Assembly (NCBI GenBank): GCA_036271795.1
Contig: DATAZY010000053.1
Span: forward strand, 1 to 21,783
Length of the DNA stretch: 21,783 bases
Source of the DNA: Galbitalea sp036271795
GTDB taxonomy: Bacteria > Actinomycetota > Actinomycetes > Actinomycetales > Microbacteriaceae
Direction of reading: 5' to 3'
Below are positions 6,924 through 14,149 of the stretch, piece after piece (the stretch's first letter is position 1; every line of letters starts with the position of its first letter). Both the position numbers and the translations under genes were made by a program. The notes under the pieces were generated by a model. The model had not been told where the DNA came from. It made no database searches and saw only the letters and a program-made list of their open reading frames with translations.

Positions 6924-8153
6924 CTAGGAACCGGTCGGCGCTTCGGCCGTCAGGGTGTTGAGGATGTACACGAGCTGTTCCGCGGTCATTTCACCGGGAT
7001 GGCGCACGACCACCTTTCCGTTGGGGTCGAGAATGACCGTATACGGAAGCCCGGGTATTTCGTACTGGGCGTCGATTGCCCCTTGCGCGTCCGAGAGCAT
7101 CGGGTAGGTCGCTCCGGCCCTCGCGGCAAAGGCAACTCCAGCGCCCCCGGGATCGGAGGCATCGATCCCAATCACGGCCACCTTCGCGCCCTCGCTTCGG
7201 TACACCTGCTCCATTGCGGGAAGCTCGTGCACGCAGAGGGTGCAGGTCGGCGACCAGAAGTTCACGGCGATGTACTTTCCGCGATCGGCGGAGAGGGTTG
7301 TCGCGGTGTTGCTTCCAAGTGCCGGGAGCTCAATTGGCGGTGGTGTTTTGCCGATCGCAGTATCCACTTGTTGACTCGTGGTGCCCGTGGGGCCACCCAC
7401 GGTGTGCCGCTCGTTGACGGGAAGCAACTCGTTCGCCAGCTGGGCCATCGAATGGGAGAACTCGGCGGTGTTTGCGGACTCGGTTCCGAAATCGCCGATC
7501 TGCTCCTCGTCGCCATTCGGTGAGATGAAGAACAATTCCGTCCCGTGGTCGATCGTGCGGGTCTTCGGGTGGAGATCGACCTCGACTCCATATCGCTTGG
7601 CAAGTGCCGCGAGCGTCGCTGACTTCCCGGTGAGAAAACGCCAGTTCGCCGTGTGCCCGAGCCCGTGCGAGTCCGTCCACGACTTGGTCGCAGCAACTGA
7701 CGGGTAGAACGTGTTCGCGTTAATCGATACGAACTGAATATTCGAGGCGCCGGAGCCGAGGTCCTTGTCCGCGGCAAGGACATCCTCGGCGAGCAGAGTA
7801 CAGAGGTCGGTGCACTTGTCGTCTCCGAACGTCAGAACGACCGCCTTCCCCGTGAACGCGGAGAGTGATGTGCGAGCGCCGTTCTGATCGGTCAGTGTAA
7901 ATGCCGGGGCCGGCGTGCCCAGGGTCATCAGCGGATTCACCTCGAGGACGGTCGACATCTGGTTTGAAATCGCGAGCGTCGGGCTCGTCGACCCAGCCGT
8001 TGAGCCCGATTGAAATGCGTAGGCGATCATCGCAATCACGGCGAGACCGGCGACACCCAGGAGCCAGGGCATCCAGCCCACCCGAGTCCGCAAGCTCTCG
8101 GGCCGAGCTGAGTCAGCGGGACCGATTGCGGTCTTATCGTCGTCCGAGGTCAC
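6924..8153 (-). CDS. Membrane-anchored SCO1-like plus TlpA-like double thioredoxin-fold protein
   Basis: The 409-aa product has an N-terminal anchor (about 28-47), so both domains should face outside. Domain 1 (about 75-245) is SCO1/SenC/PrrC-like. It has the copper/thiol motif CTDLC (Cys114, Cys118) after VVLTFGDDK and the distant His203 in TIDHGTELFFI, the three ligands of SCO proteins. Domain 2 (about 270-405) is TlpA/ResA-like, with NFWSPTCTLCVHELP (Cys304, Cys307) and the cis-Pro segment IPGLPYTVILD. One protein could thus both carry Cu for cytochrome oxidase and reduce thiols. The GTG start overlaps the CtaG stop (GTGA), and lgt follows. I know these domains mostly as separate proteins. 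Confidence 0.88.
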   Translation of the reverse strand: MTSDDDKTAIGPADSARPESLRTRVGWMPWLLGVAGLAVIAMIAYAFQSGSTAGSTSPTLAISNQMSTVLEVNPLMTLGTPAPAFTLTDQNGARTSLSAFTGKAVVLTFGDDKCTDLCTLLAEDVLAADKDLGSGASNIQFVSINANTFYPSVAATKSWTDSHGLGHTANWRFLTGKSATLAALAKRYGVEVDLHPKTRTIDHGTELFFISPNGDEEQIGDFGTESANTAEFSHSMAQLANELLPVNERHTVGGPTGTTSQQVDTAIGKTPPPIELPALGSNTATTLSADRGKYIAVNFWSPTCTLCVHELPAMEQVYRSEGAKVAVIGIDASDPGGAGVAFAARAGATYPMLSDAQGAIDAQYEIPGLPYTVILDPNGKVVVRHPGEMTAEQLVYILNTLTAEAPTGS

Positions 8154-9193
8154 GCTCCGTCCCTACTGTCACGAGACGCGAACGCCTGAAGCCGTCGGTT
8201 GTATGCGACCAGATCCGCATCACCGTCATTGTCGGCTTTGCGGTTGGCAACTTTGTCGTGTCGTGCGGCGGTCGACTGCCATTGCCAGAACAGCACACCG
8301 AGCACGATCAGCGTGGGAATTTCAGTGAATCCCCAGGCAATCCCACCCCCGACCTGCTGATCGCTCAGGGCCGAGATGTGCCAGGACGGATTCGGATGCG
8401 CGTAAAAGCGGACGATCAGGTCGACCGACATCATCACGACGACACCGAAGAAAGCGTGAAACGGGACGGTGACGACCATTTCCAGGATCCGGAGGATCGG
8501 TGAACTGAGTGATCGGATGCCACGGGTCGCCCGCCGCGGGCTGGGGTCGACCCCCATGACGCCCCAGAAGTAGAGAAAACCGATCACCAGGAAGTGCAGC
8601 AGCATGAGGTTGTGGCCCCACATGGTGCTCATCAGATAGTCGAACACCGGCGTGAAATACAGCCCGTAAAGGCTGACGAGAAACAAGGTGACGGTGACGG
8701 CGGGGTGAGTGAAGAACGATGCCACCCTGCTGTGCAGGATCGCGAGGAACACCTTCCGCGCGTTCCAGCCGCCACCGTGGCGGGTCGGGAGCACACGAAT
8801 GATGAGGGTGATCGGGGCCCCGAGGGCCAGGAAGATCGGGGTGAGCATGCTGAGCACCATGTGCTGGACCATGTGCACACTGAACAACTCCATGCCGTAC
8901 CCATCGACCCCGGTCGCGGTCACGAGAAGGATCGTCGCAATGCCGGCGATCCACCAGATAGTGCGGGCGATCGGCCAGCGCACCCCACGCCTGCGCAGCA
9001 CAATGATGGAAACCAGGTATCCAAGCAGAAGTAGCGCGGCAAGGACGGGAAACACCGGCACGGGCTGCAGGTGCCATGCGATCAGCCGGGCGAAGGTTGG
9101 CGGGAGGGATGGCATCCACATCGTCCCCGACATCCCACTGCCGCCCGGCATTGGCATTGGCATGCCAGAAAAAGGGAGCCCGCTAAATTCCAA
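8150..9193 (-). CDS. ctaG: CtaG-like cytochrome c oxidase assembly (caa3_CtaG family) membrane protein
   Basis: This multi-span protein (about 347 aa) matches the caa3_CtaG family. A Met/Pro/Gly-rich N-terminus (MPMPMPGGSGMSGTMWMPS) is followed by about seven helices and the family's His/Met motifs ELFSVHMVQHMVLSMLTPIF, MWGHNLMLLHFLVIGFLYFW and GFTEIPTLIVLGVLFWQW. Family members support CuA/CuB centre assembly of haem-copper oxidases or copper handling. The start is uncertain. TTG 9193 has GAGGAG (9204-9209) ten bases upstream and overlaps the MarR1 stop. ATG 9163 begins the Met-rich segment. A frame also opens upstream to 9247. It is coupled to the SCO-TlpA gene by GTGA. Confidence 0.88.
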   Translation of the reverse strand: MEFSGLPFSGMPMPMPGGSGMSGTMWMPSLPPTFARLIAWHLQPVPVFPVLAALLLLGYLVSIIVLRRRGVRWPIARTIWWIAGIATILLVTATGVDGYGMELFSVHMVQHMVLSMLTPIFLALGAPITLIIRVLPTRHGGGWNARKVFLAILHSRVASFFTHPAVTVTLFLVSLYGLYFTPVFDYLMSTMWGHNLMLLHFLVIGFLYFWGVMGVDPSPRRATRGIRSLSSPILRILEMVVTVPFHAFFGVVVMMSVDLIVRFYAHPNPSWHISALSDQQVGGGIAWGFTEIPTLIVLGVLFWQWQSTAARHDKVANRKADNDGDADLVAYNRRLQAFASRDSRDGA

Positions 9194-9644
9194 GGACCAA
9201 CAACTCCTCAACCGAGTACTCGTCCGCCGCAATCGCGAACAACTCAAGCGCGGCGCGCACCGACTCCCGCTCCGACGGCGTGAGGCGCTCGAGAATGGTC
9301 GAAATCTCGCGGTGCCGGTGCTCGGTCACCTCGTCGACCAGCGCTCGACCCGTGTCCGTGAGCGTTATCAGGACCTCACGACGGCTGTCCGGACTGGTGC
9401 TTCGCTGCGCCCAGCCACCGGCGACGATCCTGTCCATCGAGCGACTGAACGTGGACTGATTCGCGTGAACATGTTCTGCAAGGGCCCCCATCCGCATCGG
9501 TCCGGACCCCGAGAGGATGACCAAGACGCGGAACTGAGGGAGGGTAACTACCTCCAGAGCACTCGACACAGATCGGGCGACCACGCCCAGGAGTGCCCGT
9601 GACGCCAGCAATGTTGCGTCCGCCGCGCTAACCGTGCCTCGCAT
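9183..9644 (-). CDS. MarR-family regulator (MarR1)
   Basis: This 153-aa protein has the MarR winged-helix layout. A dimerisation helix spans about 8-32, then LPQFRVLVILSG, the recognition region VHANQSTFSRSMDRIVAGGW, the wing SPDSRREVLITLTDTG, and C-terminal dimer helices. It contains no cysteine, so it cannot sense oxidants by thiol chemistry and probably binds a small ligand. GGAG precedes the ATG. It is the first gene of the ctaG/SCO-TlpA/lgt operon, with ctaG overlapping its 3' end. It is about two-thirds identical to MarR3 at 13020-13484 (97 of 143 positions in a hand alignment), so the two may recognise related sites. Confidence 0.9.
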   Translation of the reverse strand: MRGTVSAADATLLASRALLGVVARSVSSALEVVTLPQFRVLVILSGSGPMRMGALAEHVHANQSTFSRSMDRIVAGGWAQRSTSPDSRREVLITLTDTGRALVDEVTEHRHREISTILERLTPSERESVRAALELFAIAADEYSVEELLVLGI

Positions 9645-9668
9645 GATTCTCCGGTCTTCAGATTTTTA

Positions 9669-9692
9669 TGCACAATGGCAACACTTGCAACT
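9669..9692. promoter_or_regulatory. Candidate MarR operator/promoter region between divergent operons
   Basis: On the minus strand, TAGTTGCAA (9692-9684) is followed by a second TTGC (9680-9677) and by TGCA (9672-9669). TTGCAA could act as the -35, with TAAAAA 16 bp on as the -10 for MarR1. TAGTTGCA recurs at 13662-13669, next to MarR3. This 122-bp divergent spacer drives both the MarR1 and nitroreductase-fold operons. Confidence 0.4.
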
Positions 9693-9766
9693 ATACATAC
9701 ATAGCGGATAGGTTATGCCCGGAACGCCGCCGTAGCTGCACCCACCTAGGAGAATATGGACTCGGC

Positions 9767-10276
9767 ATGACTGAGCAAAGCCGCGAGGGTTGGATTCCCC
9801 GCGCCGCTGGCAGGATCCTGAGGACTCGATGGATCGTCCGGGCACCAATTTATTTATACAAGTGGCAGCTTGGAGGCATCTTCGGCACGCGACTCCTCAT
9901 GCTCGAACACACCGGACGCAAATCCGGCCAGGCGCGATTCGTTGTGGTGGAGATCATCGATCGGCCGGCAAGCGGAGGATTGGTTATCGTCTCCGGCTTC
10001 GGGGAGAGAGCGCAGTGGTACCGCAATGTCTTAGCTAACCCGCGGGTGCGCATATACCTGGGTAGCCGCCAACCAGTGGATGCGACCGCGCGACCGCTGC
10101 GTTCTGATGAAGCCGCAGCGTCGCTCCAGAGCTATGCCGAAAACTTTCCGAAGGCATGGGCAACACTGCGCCCGGTCCTCGAGGACACCCTCGGAACCCC
10201 GATCAACGCGGAAGGGACCAATCTGCCCATGGTGCTCATAACCCCGTCACAACGGAGCCCCGTTGAAACCGCTTGA
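9767..10276 (+). CDS. Deazaflavin (F420)-dependent nitroreductase-fold protein (DUF385/Ddn-like)
   Basis: The 169-aa product carries the family's sequence path: an N-terminal amphipathic helix with WIVRAPIYLYKW, then LLMLEHTGRKSGQARFVVVE, which is the conserved TTGRKSG-type cofactor site (split beta-barrel), and ERAQWYRNVLANPRVRIYLG. Family members use reduced F420 (or FMN/haem in some) to reduce quinones, nitro compounds or other electrophiles. The ATG at 9767 starts the conserved part. An upstream in-frame ATG at 9668 would add 33 unlikely residues and run into the MarR1 promoter. A tiny ATG GAC TCG GCA TGA frame (9756-9770) overlaps the start. It is the first gene of the MarR2-ClC operon. 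Confidence 0.8.
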   Translation: MTEQSREGWIPRAAGRILRTRWIVRAPIYLYKWQLGGIFGTRLLMLEHTGRKSGQARFVVVEIIDRPASGGLVIVSGFGERAQWYRNVLANPRVRIYLGSRQPVDATARPLRSDEAAASLQSYAENFPKAWATLRPVLEDTLGTPINAEGTNLPMVLITPSQRSPVETA

Positions 10277-10865
10277 TGACGGTAACCGCTCCGTAGCCCC
10301 TGTCGACCCTGCAGCGATCGACCTCGATAAGAACTCGTCGATAACGATCGACATCAGCGGGTTGCTGCACTCGCAAGCAGTCGACGCGGTGCCACTCGGG
10401 ACCGTCGGACTGAAGTCTGTGCAAGAACTAGCTGGCAAGGCAAACATCGCGCCGCTGATCGGTCTGTTATCGCGCTCCGTAGATTTCGCGCTCGGTTTCG
10501 TCGAGCTTCCCCACTTCCGAGTCCTCATCATTTTGAGTGAACGGGATTCGATTTCGGCAGCGGAGATTGTCCAGGCCACCAAGGCGACATCCCGGAAGAC
10601 CTTGGCCCTGCTCGACTCGATGGAGAACGCCGGCTGGATCCACGCGCTCGTGCCAGGGCGAGGGGTCACCGAGACCGTCGCAATCACAGAAAAAGGACGC
10701 GCACTCGTCGAGGAAGTCACGACGAAACGACAGCAGGAAATCGACGAGATCCTCCAGCGACTCTCCGAAGCAGACAGGGCGCTCATCGCCAAGGCGTTCA
10801 GCTCGTTCGCGACGGCGGCGAATGAGCCGCAGATTCGCCGACGAAAGAACGGAATCGCTCCGTGA
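10263..10865 (+). CDS. MarR-family regulator with N-terminal extension (MarR2)
   Basis: The 200-aa product from TTG 10263 overlaps the end of the previous gene by 14 bp, with GGAG at 10254-10257. The first roughly 58 residues are an extension without clear fold. From about 60 on, the MarR pattern appears: LIGLLSRSVDFALGFVELPHFRVLIILSE, HTH around AAEIVQATKATSRKTLALLDSMENAGWI, wing VPGRGVTETVAITEKGRALVEEV, then the C-terminal dimer helix. The ELPHFRVLIILS core matches LPQFRVLVILS of MarR1, so the three MarRs of this window are related, with this one most divergent. It has no cysteine. Its stop overlaps the ClC start (GTGA), so it is coupled to the channel. Confidence 0.85.
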   Translation: MKPLDDGNRSVAPVDPAAIDLDKNSSITIDISGLLHSQAVDAVPLGTVGLKSVQELAGKANIAPLIGLLSRSVDFALGFVELPHFRVLIILSERDSISAAEIVQATKATSRKTLALLDSMENAGWIHALVPGRGVTETVAITEKGRALVEEVTTKRQQEIDEILQRLSEADRALIAKAFSSFATAANEPQIRRRKNGIAP

Positions 10866-12832
10866 ACAGCAGCAGCACATCACGGCAACCCCGTTGGAAC
10901 TCGAAACTCACCGATGGGATAGCAGGCGGACTGCGCGGTTCCCGTTACGGGCTGTTCGCTTTGGCGCTGGTGATCGGTGTCGCCTCAGGCCTCGGGGCGG
11001 TCGCGTTCCGCTACCTGATCGCGTTCTTCACTTGGCTTGCCACCGGTAAGTCCGAGTTCGGGCAAGGCGGATATGTTGCCAGTACGCACCTGCCGTGGCT
11101 GGGATTGGCCTTCTACGTCCTCATTCCCATCATCGGTGGCCTCCTTTACGGGCCTCTGGTTTACCGCTTCGCGCGGGAGGCGCGCGGCCACGGCGTACCG
11201 GAGGTAATGGTCGCCGTCGCCGAGAACGGCGGACGCATCCGACCCCGGGTCGCCGCGGTCAAAGCCCTCGCCTCCGCCCTGACGATTGCTTCAGGGGGAT
11301 CGGTCGGCCGCGAAGGACCCATCGTGCAAATCGGATCCGCACTGGCGTCAGGACTGGGACAGTGGGTCCGGATGCCCGAGAACCGGATGCGCATCCTGGT
11401 TGCGTGCGGCGCTGGCGGAGGCATTGCCGCCACCTTCAACGCGCCCATCACCGGAGTCTTTTTCGGAGTCGAAATCATCCTGCGGGAGTTCTCCGTCGAG
11501 GCGATGTTCGCGGTCATGCTCTCCGCAATGGTCGCCGACGCGGTAGCGATCCCGTTCCTCGGCGACCACGCTTTCCTGACCGGATTTCCCTCCGGCATCG
11601 CCCTTCACAACCCCACCGACTACCTGCTCGTTGCCGTACTCGCTGTCGTCGCTGCCCTCATCGGTCTCCTGTTCAAGAGCGCGCTCTACAAGATGGAAGA
11701 CCTGTGGGACCTGATCTGGAAGAAGCGCCCAGAGTGGGCTCGCCCCGCAGTGGGCGGCCTCGTCCTCGGCCTCCTGCTTCTGGCGCTGCCGCAAATGTAC
11801 GGGGTCGGCTATCCGGTCATGTTCAAAGCCATCGCCGGCAACTACGCGCTCTGGTTCCTCTTGATCCTCATGCTCGGGAAGATTCTGGCCACGAGTCTTA
11901 CCCTCGGCATCGGAGGTTCCGGCGGAATCTTCGCCCCATCCCTCTTTATCGGGGTCACCTCAGGCATGGCATTCGGGTTGACCGCCGACCACCTGTTCGG
12001 GCCAGCTGCGGGCAACCCCGCGCTTTACGCCGCCGTTGCAATGGGCGCCGTCTTCACCTCCGCCGCACGGGCACCGCTCACATCGCTTGCCAGCGTCGTC
12101 GAAATGACGGGCGACTTTACCCTTACGCTGCCGGTAATGCTCGCCGTCGGTATCGCGACCGCGGTCTCACGGGGCATCAGTTATGGAACCATCTATACGA
12201 CCAAACTCCTCCGTCGCGGACAGGACATCGACCGCGCCGCACCGTGGCGGGTATTCTCCGACCTCACCGCCGAGCAGGCAATGAAACCGTTCGCTCGCCC
12301 GCTGGACCTCACCCTCGGCCGCCGAAGTACCCCCCAGGAGCAAGAGCAGCCCAACAGTCTTCCGGGGCAGGTGCGGCTAATTCGCGAACCCCAGGCCGTA
12401 TTCGCCACCGAATCCCTCGCCGACGTCTTACGACAGCTGCAGGTCTATGGGCGCGACGGGCTGCCGGTGTTGTCCGAAGATGGGCGACACGTCGACGGCT
12501 GGGTCACCAACCAGTCCGTACTCGACACGGTCACCCAAGAACTCGGCCGACGGCCGTCGCGCCGGGCAGTCACGCCCATCGGCAAAGACCGATCCGCTGC
12601 CGCGCAGTCGGACATCGGGCGACCGGCAACACCTCTGACCGGCTTCCAGATCGCCGAGGTCACAATCATGCCCAGTTCGGCTGAAGTAGGTCGGACGTTG
12701 GGTGAGTTTCCCTGGCCGCGCGGGCATGTCGCCGTGTCCTTCATCCGCGACCATGTCCTGGGCGAACCAGACCCTGGCATCCTGCTGACGGCGGGCGACC
12801 GAATCAACCTCCTCGTCCGAGTAACACCGTGA
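10862..12832 (+). CDS. ClC-family chloride channel/antiporter with CBS-like and TrkA-C domains
   Basis: This 656-aa protein moves anions (Cl-, possibly F- or NO3-) across the membrane. The ClC anion-path motifs are all present: GHGVPE (109-114, GSGIP position), GREGP (149-153, gating Glu151), GIFAPSLFIG (355-364) and the central Tyr at about 445 in GTIYTTKLL. In the segment that holds the two glutamates of E. coli ClC (EE in FIIEEM), this protein has GVEIILREF, so Ile205 replaces the internal proton glutamate. After the membrane part come a CBS-like stretch (about 512-560) and a TrkA-C (RCK_C)-like end (about 595-655). GTG 10862 overlaps the MarR2 stop. Confidence 0.93.
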   Translation: MNSSSTSRQPRWNSKLTDGIAGGLRGSRYGLFALALVIGVASGLGAVAFRYLIAFFTWLATGKSEFGQGGYVASTHLPWLGLAFYVLIPIIGGLLYGPLVYRFAREARGHGVPEVMVAVAENGGRIRPRVAAVKALASALTIASGGSVGREGPIVQIGSALASGLGQWVRMPENRMRILVACGAGGGIAATFNAPITGVFFGVEIILREFSVEAMFAVMLSAMVADAVAIPFLGDHAFLTGFPSGIALHNPTDYLLVAVLAVVAALIGLLFKSALYKMEDLWDLIWKKRPEWARPAVGGLVLGLLLLALPQMYGVGYPVMFKAIAGNYALWFLLILMLGKILATSLTLGIGGSGGIFAPSLFIGVTSGMAFGLTADHLFGPAAGNPALYAAVAMGAVFTSAARAPLTSLASVVEMTGDFTLTLPVMLAVGIATAVSRGISYGTIYTTKLLRRGQDIDRAAPWRVFSDLTAEQAMKPFARPLDLTLGRRSTPQEQEQPNSLPGQVRLIREPQAVFATESLADVLRQLQVYGRDGLPVLSEDGRHVDGWVTNQSVLDTVTQELGRRPSRRAVTPIGKDRSAAAQSDIGRPATPLTGFQIAEVTIMPSSAEVGRTLGEFPWPRGHVAVSFIRDHVLGEPDPGILLTAGDRINLLVRVTP

Positions 12833-12996
12833 ACCGACGCAGCACGAAACAACCCCGTAGCGGTCGAAGGATGGGGATCGCCACCGAGCTCATGGAGGAG
12901 GCGTACGAACTGACAGCCGAGCTGCGCCGTTCTGGCGGCGGTCACATCGCGTCCGCCCCCGCCGTCGCGCCCAGCTGGTGCCGAGGCGCACAGTGA
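12829..12996 (+). CDS. 55-aa hypothetical protein coupled to the ClC gene
   Basis: A GTG at 12829 overlaps the ClC stop (GTGA) and opens 55 codons to TGA 12994-12996. The N-terminus is basic (RRSTKQPRSGRRMG). The middle is a short acidic helix MGIATELMEEAYELTAELRR, and the tail is Ala/Pro-rich with SWCRGAQ. It has no homologue I recognise. The same overlap type joins every gene of this operon, which argues for translation. It converges with MarR3, leaving only 23 bp between their stops. It could be a ClC accessory peptide or a fortuitous frame. Confidence 0.45.
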   Translation: MNRRSTKQPRSGRRMGIATELMEEAYELTAELRRSGGGHIASAPAVAPSWCRGAQ

Positions 12997-13019
12997 TGAA
13001 AACAATGAGGGTGAGAGAT

Positions 13020-13484
13020 TCAGATTCCAAGGACCAGCAGGTCGTGGTTCGAGGGCTCCCCCGCAGCATTCGCGAACAGCTCCATCGCCACACGTACCGA
13101 CTCCTGCTCGGACGGGCTCAGTCGATCCAAAACGAGCGACAACTCGTCGCGGCGCCGCGACGTCACCTCTTCAACAAGGCTCCGACCAAGTTCAGTCAGG
13201 CCGATCAACACTTCGCGACGGCTTTCCGGGCTCGGACTACGATCAACCAACCCGCCAGCCACCATCCGGTCGACGGCGCGGCTGAATGTTGACGGGTTCG
13301 CCCCTACCAGGTCTGCCAATGCCCCGAAACGAGTCCGGCCTCGGACGCTCAACAAAACCAACACCCGAAACTGCGGCAACGACACGACCTCGAGCGCTCC
13401 GGCCACTGATCGCGCAATTACGCCGAGCAACGCCCGCGATGCCGTCAGAGTTGCCTGAGCGGTCGTTGGCTTAGCCGAATTCAT
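13020..13484 (-). CDS. MarR-family regulator (MarR3)
   Basis: This 154-aa protein begins at ATG 13484 with AGGAGG three bases upstream. It closely parallels MarR1: ASRALLGVIARSVAGALEVV, LPQFRVLVLLS, the HTH with GANPSTFSRAVDRMVAGGL, the wing SPESRREVLIGLTELG and the same C-terminal ending LLVLGI. It has no cysteine. Unlike MarR1, nothing follows it on its own strand; downstream is the converging ClC operon. The two MarRs therefore bracket the nitroreductase/MarR2/ClC operon, probably after a local duplication. TTGCA repeats lie in its own promoter region. Confidence 0.9.
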   Translation of the reverse strand: MNSAKPTTAQATLTASRALLGVIARSVAGALEVVSLPQFRVLVLLSVRGRTRFGALADLVGANPSTFSRAVDRMVAGGLVDRSPSPESRREVLIGLTELGRSLVEEVTSRRRDELSLVLDRLSPSEQESVRVAMELFANAAGEPSNHDLLVLGI

Positions 13485-13508
13485 AAGCCTCCTCGCGACG
13501 GGAGATGG

Positions 13509-13541
13509 ATTGCATCATTTGCAAGATCGCATCTATTGCAG
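13509..13541. promoter_or_regulatory. TTGCA-repeat cluster upstream of MarR3
   Basis: TTGCA occurs at 13510, 13519 (as TTGCAA) and 13536 in the 60 bp before the MarR3 start. With the TTGCA sites next to MarR1 and at 13653-13693, this suggests autoregulation by a MarR of this cluster. The exact dyad is not clear by eye. Confidence 0.4.
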
Positions 13542-13652
13542 ATTCTAGCGTCCGGTCCTTCACCCCCTCAGAATCGATACCGCAGTGGGCGGCTTTGTCT
13601 CGACCAGGGCTAACGCTCGACGGATGGTTCCTGGACATCACTTATTGTTGTA

Positions 13653-13693
13653 ATGCAGCATTAGTTGCATAATTGCACTTAGCGAATATGCAT
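13653..13693. promoter_or_regulatory. TGCA-dense site upstream of small membrane protein gene
   Basis: TGCA appears four times in 41 bp (13654, 13666, 13674, 13689). The core TTGCATAATTGCA forms a TGCA-N4-TGCA dyad, and TAGTTGCA (13662-13669) matches the MarR1 upstream region. It lies about 90 bp before the TTG at 13780. The surrounding stretch 13485-13779 holds no gene I can support. Confidence 0.4.
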
Positions 13694-13779
13694 AGATGAC
13701 CCGTGCGATCCGCGCGGTGATCTGTCCGTAGCGAGACATTGCGCGACGACCGTCAATTCCCTCGGAACGGAGGCTGCTC

Positions 13780-14073
13780 TTGAGATCGACTGACACCAAC
13801 GCCAGAGAGCCACACGTCCGGGTTGTTGTAATCGTGCTCATCATTGCCGTCGCCCTCAGCGCGGGACTCTTCGCGTTTGGGTTCATCGTTCCCGCACTGG
13901 TGGTCGTCCTTCTCGGCCTGGGGATCGAGATAGTCGTGATTCTTACCACTTTGGCTCAGGCACGGAGAGTTCCTGCGAGCCTGTCCCCCCGTCGGAGCAT
14001 CCGCAGTCAGGAAGCCACGACGACGACTGATCCGCGAGCTGTGGACACATCGGCATGGGCGCCGCGAAATTGA
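13780..14073 (+). CDS. Small two-helix membrane protein
   Basis: The 97-aa product from TTG 13780 has CGGAGG at 13768-13773, six bases upstream, which decides the start. Two hydrophobic segments lie at about 14-36 and 38-58 (RVVVIVLIIAVALSAGLF; IVPALVVVLLGLGIEIVVIL). A basic, Ser/Thr-rich soluble tail of about 38 residues follows. There is no enzymatic motif. It precedes the PRC-barrel gene on the same strand, and the TGCA-dense site lies upstream. The function is unknown. Confidence 0.6.
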   Translation: MRSTDTNAREPHVRVVVIVLIIAVALSAGLFAFGFIVPALVVVLLGLGIEIVVILTTLAQARRVPASLSPRRSIRSQEATTTTDPRAVDTSAWAPRN

Positions 14074-14092
14074 ACACGTGGTTCGAGGGCAC

Positions 14093-14115
14093 CGGGACAA
14101 CTGAGTTTTGTCCTG
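14093..14115. repeat. Inverted repeat between membrane protein and PRC-barrel genes
   Basis: GGACAA (14095-14100) and TTGTCC (14108-14113) form a perfect 6-bp stem with a 7-base loop, extendable by one wobble and one C-G pair. It lies in the 76-bp gap and could be a weak terminator, an attenuator or a regulator site. It has no T tract. Confidence 0.3.
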
Positions 14116-14149
14116 TCGCTCCCCGACGAGTTGCCTGGACGGAATCCCC

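Noticed and set aside
6106..6927. Long plus-strand frame antisense to lgt
   Set aside because: Its composition is Asp/Glu/Arg/Pro-rich antisense shadow; lgt has full family motifs.
9668..9766. N-terminal extension of the nitroreductase-fold gene to 9668
   Set aside because: The extra 33 residues are not family-like and would cover the MarR1 promoter; ATG 9767 begins the conserved part.
11095..12684. Long plus-strand frame of over 500 codons inside the ClC gene
   Set aside because: It is an Arg/Pro/His-rich shadow frame, typical of high-GC coding DNA in the wrong phase; ClC motifs are in the other frame.
13638..13949. Minus-strand frame antisense to the small membrane protein
   Set aside because: It is a shadow frame through the TGCA-dense region; the plus-strand gene has a good ribosome binding site and two clean membrane helices.
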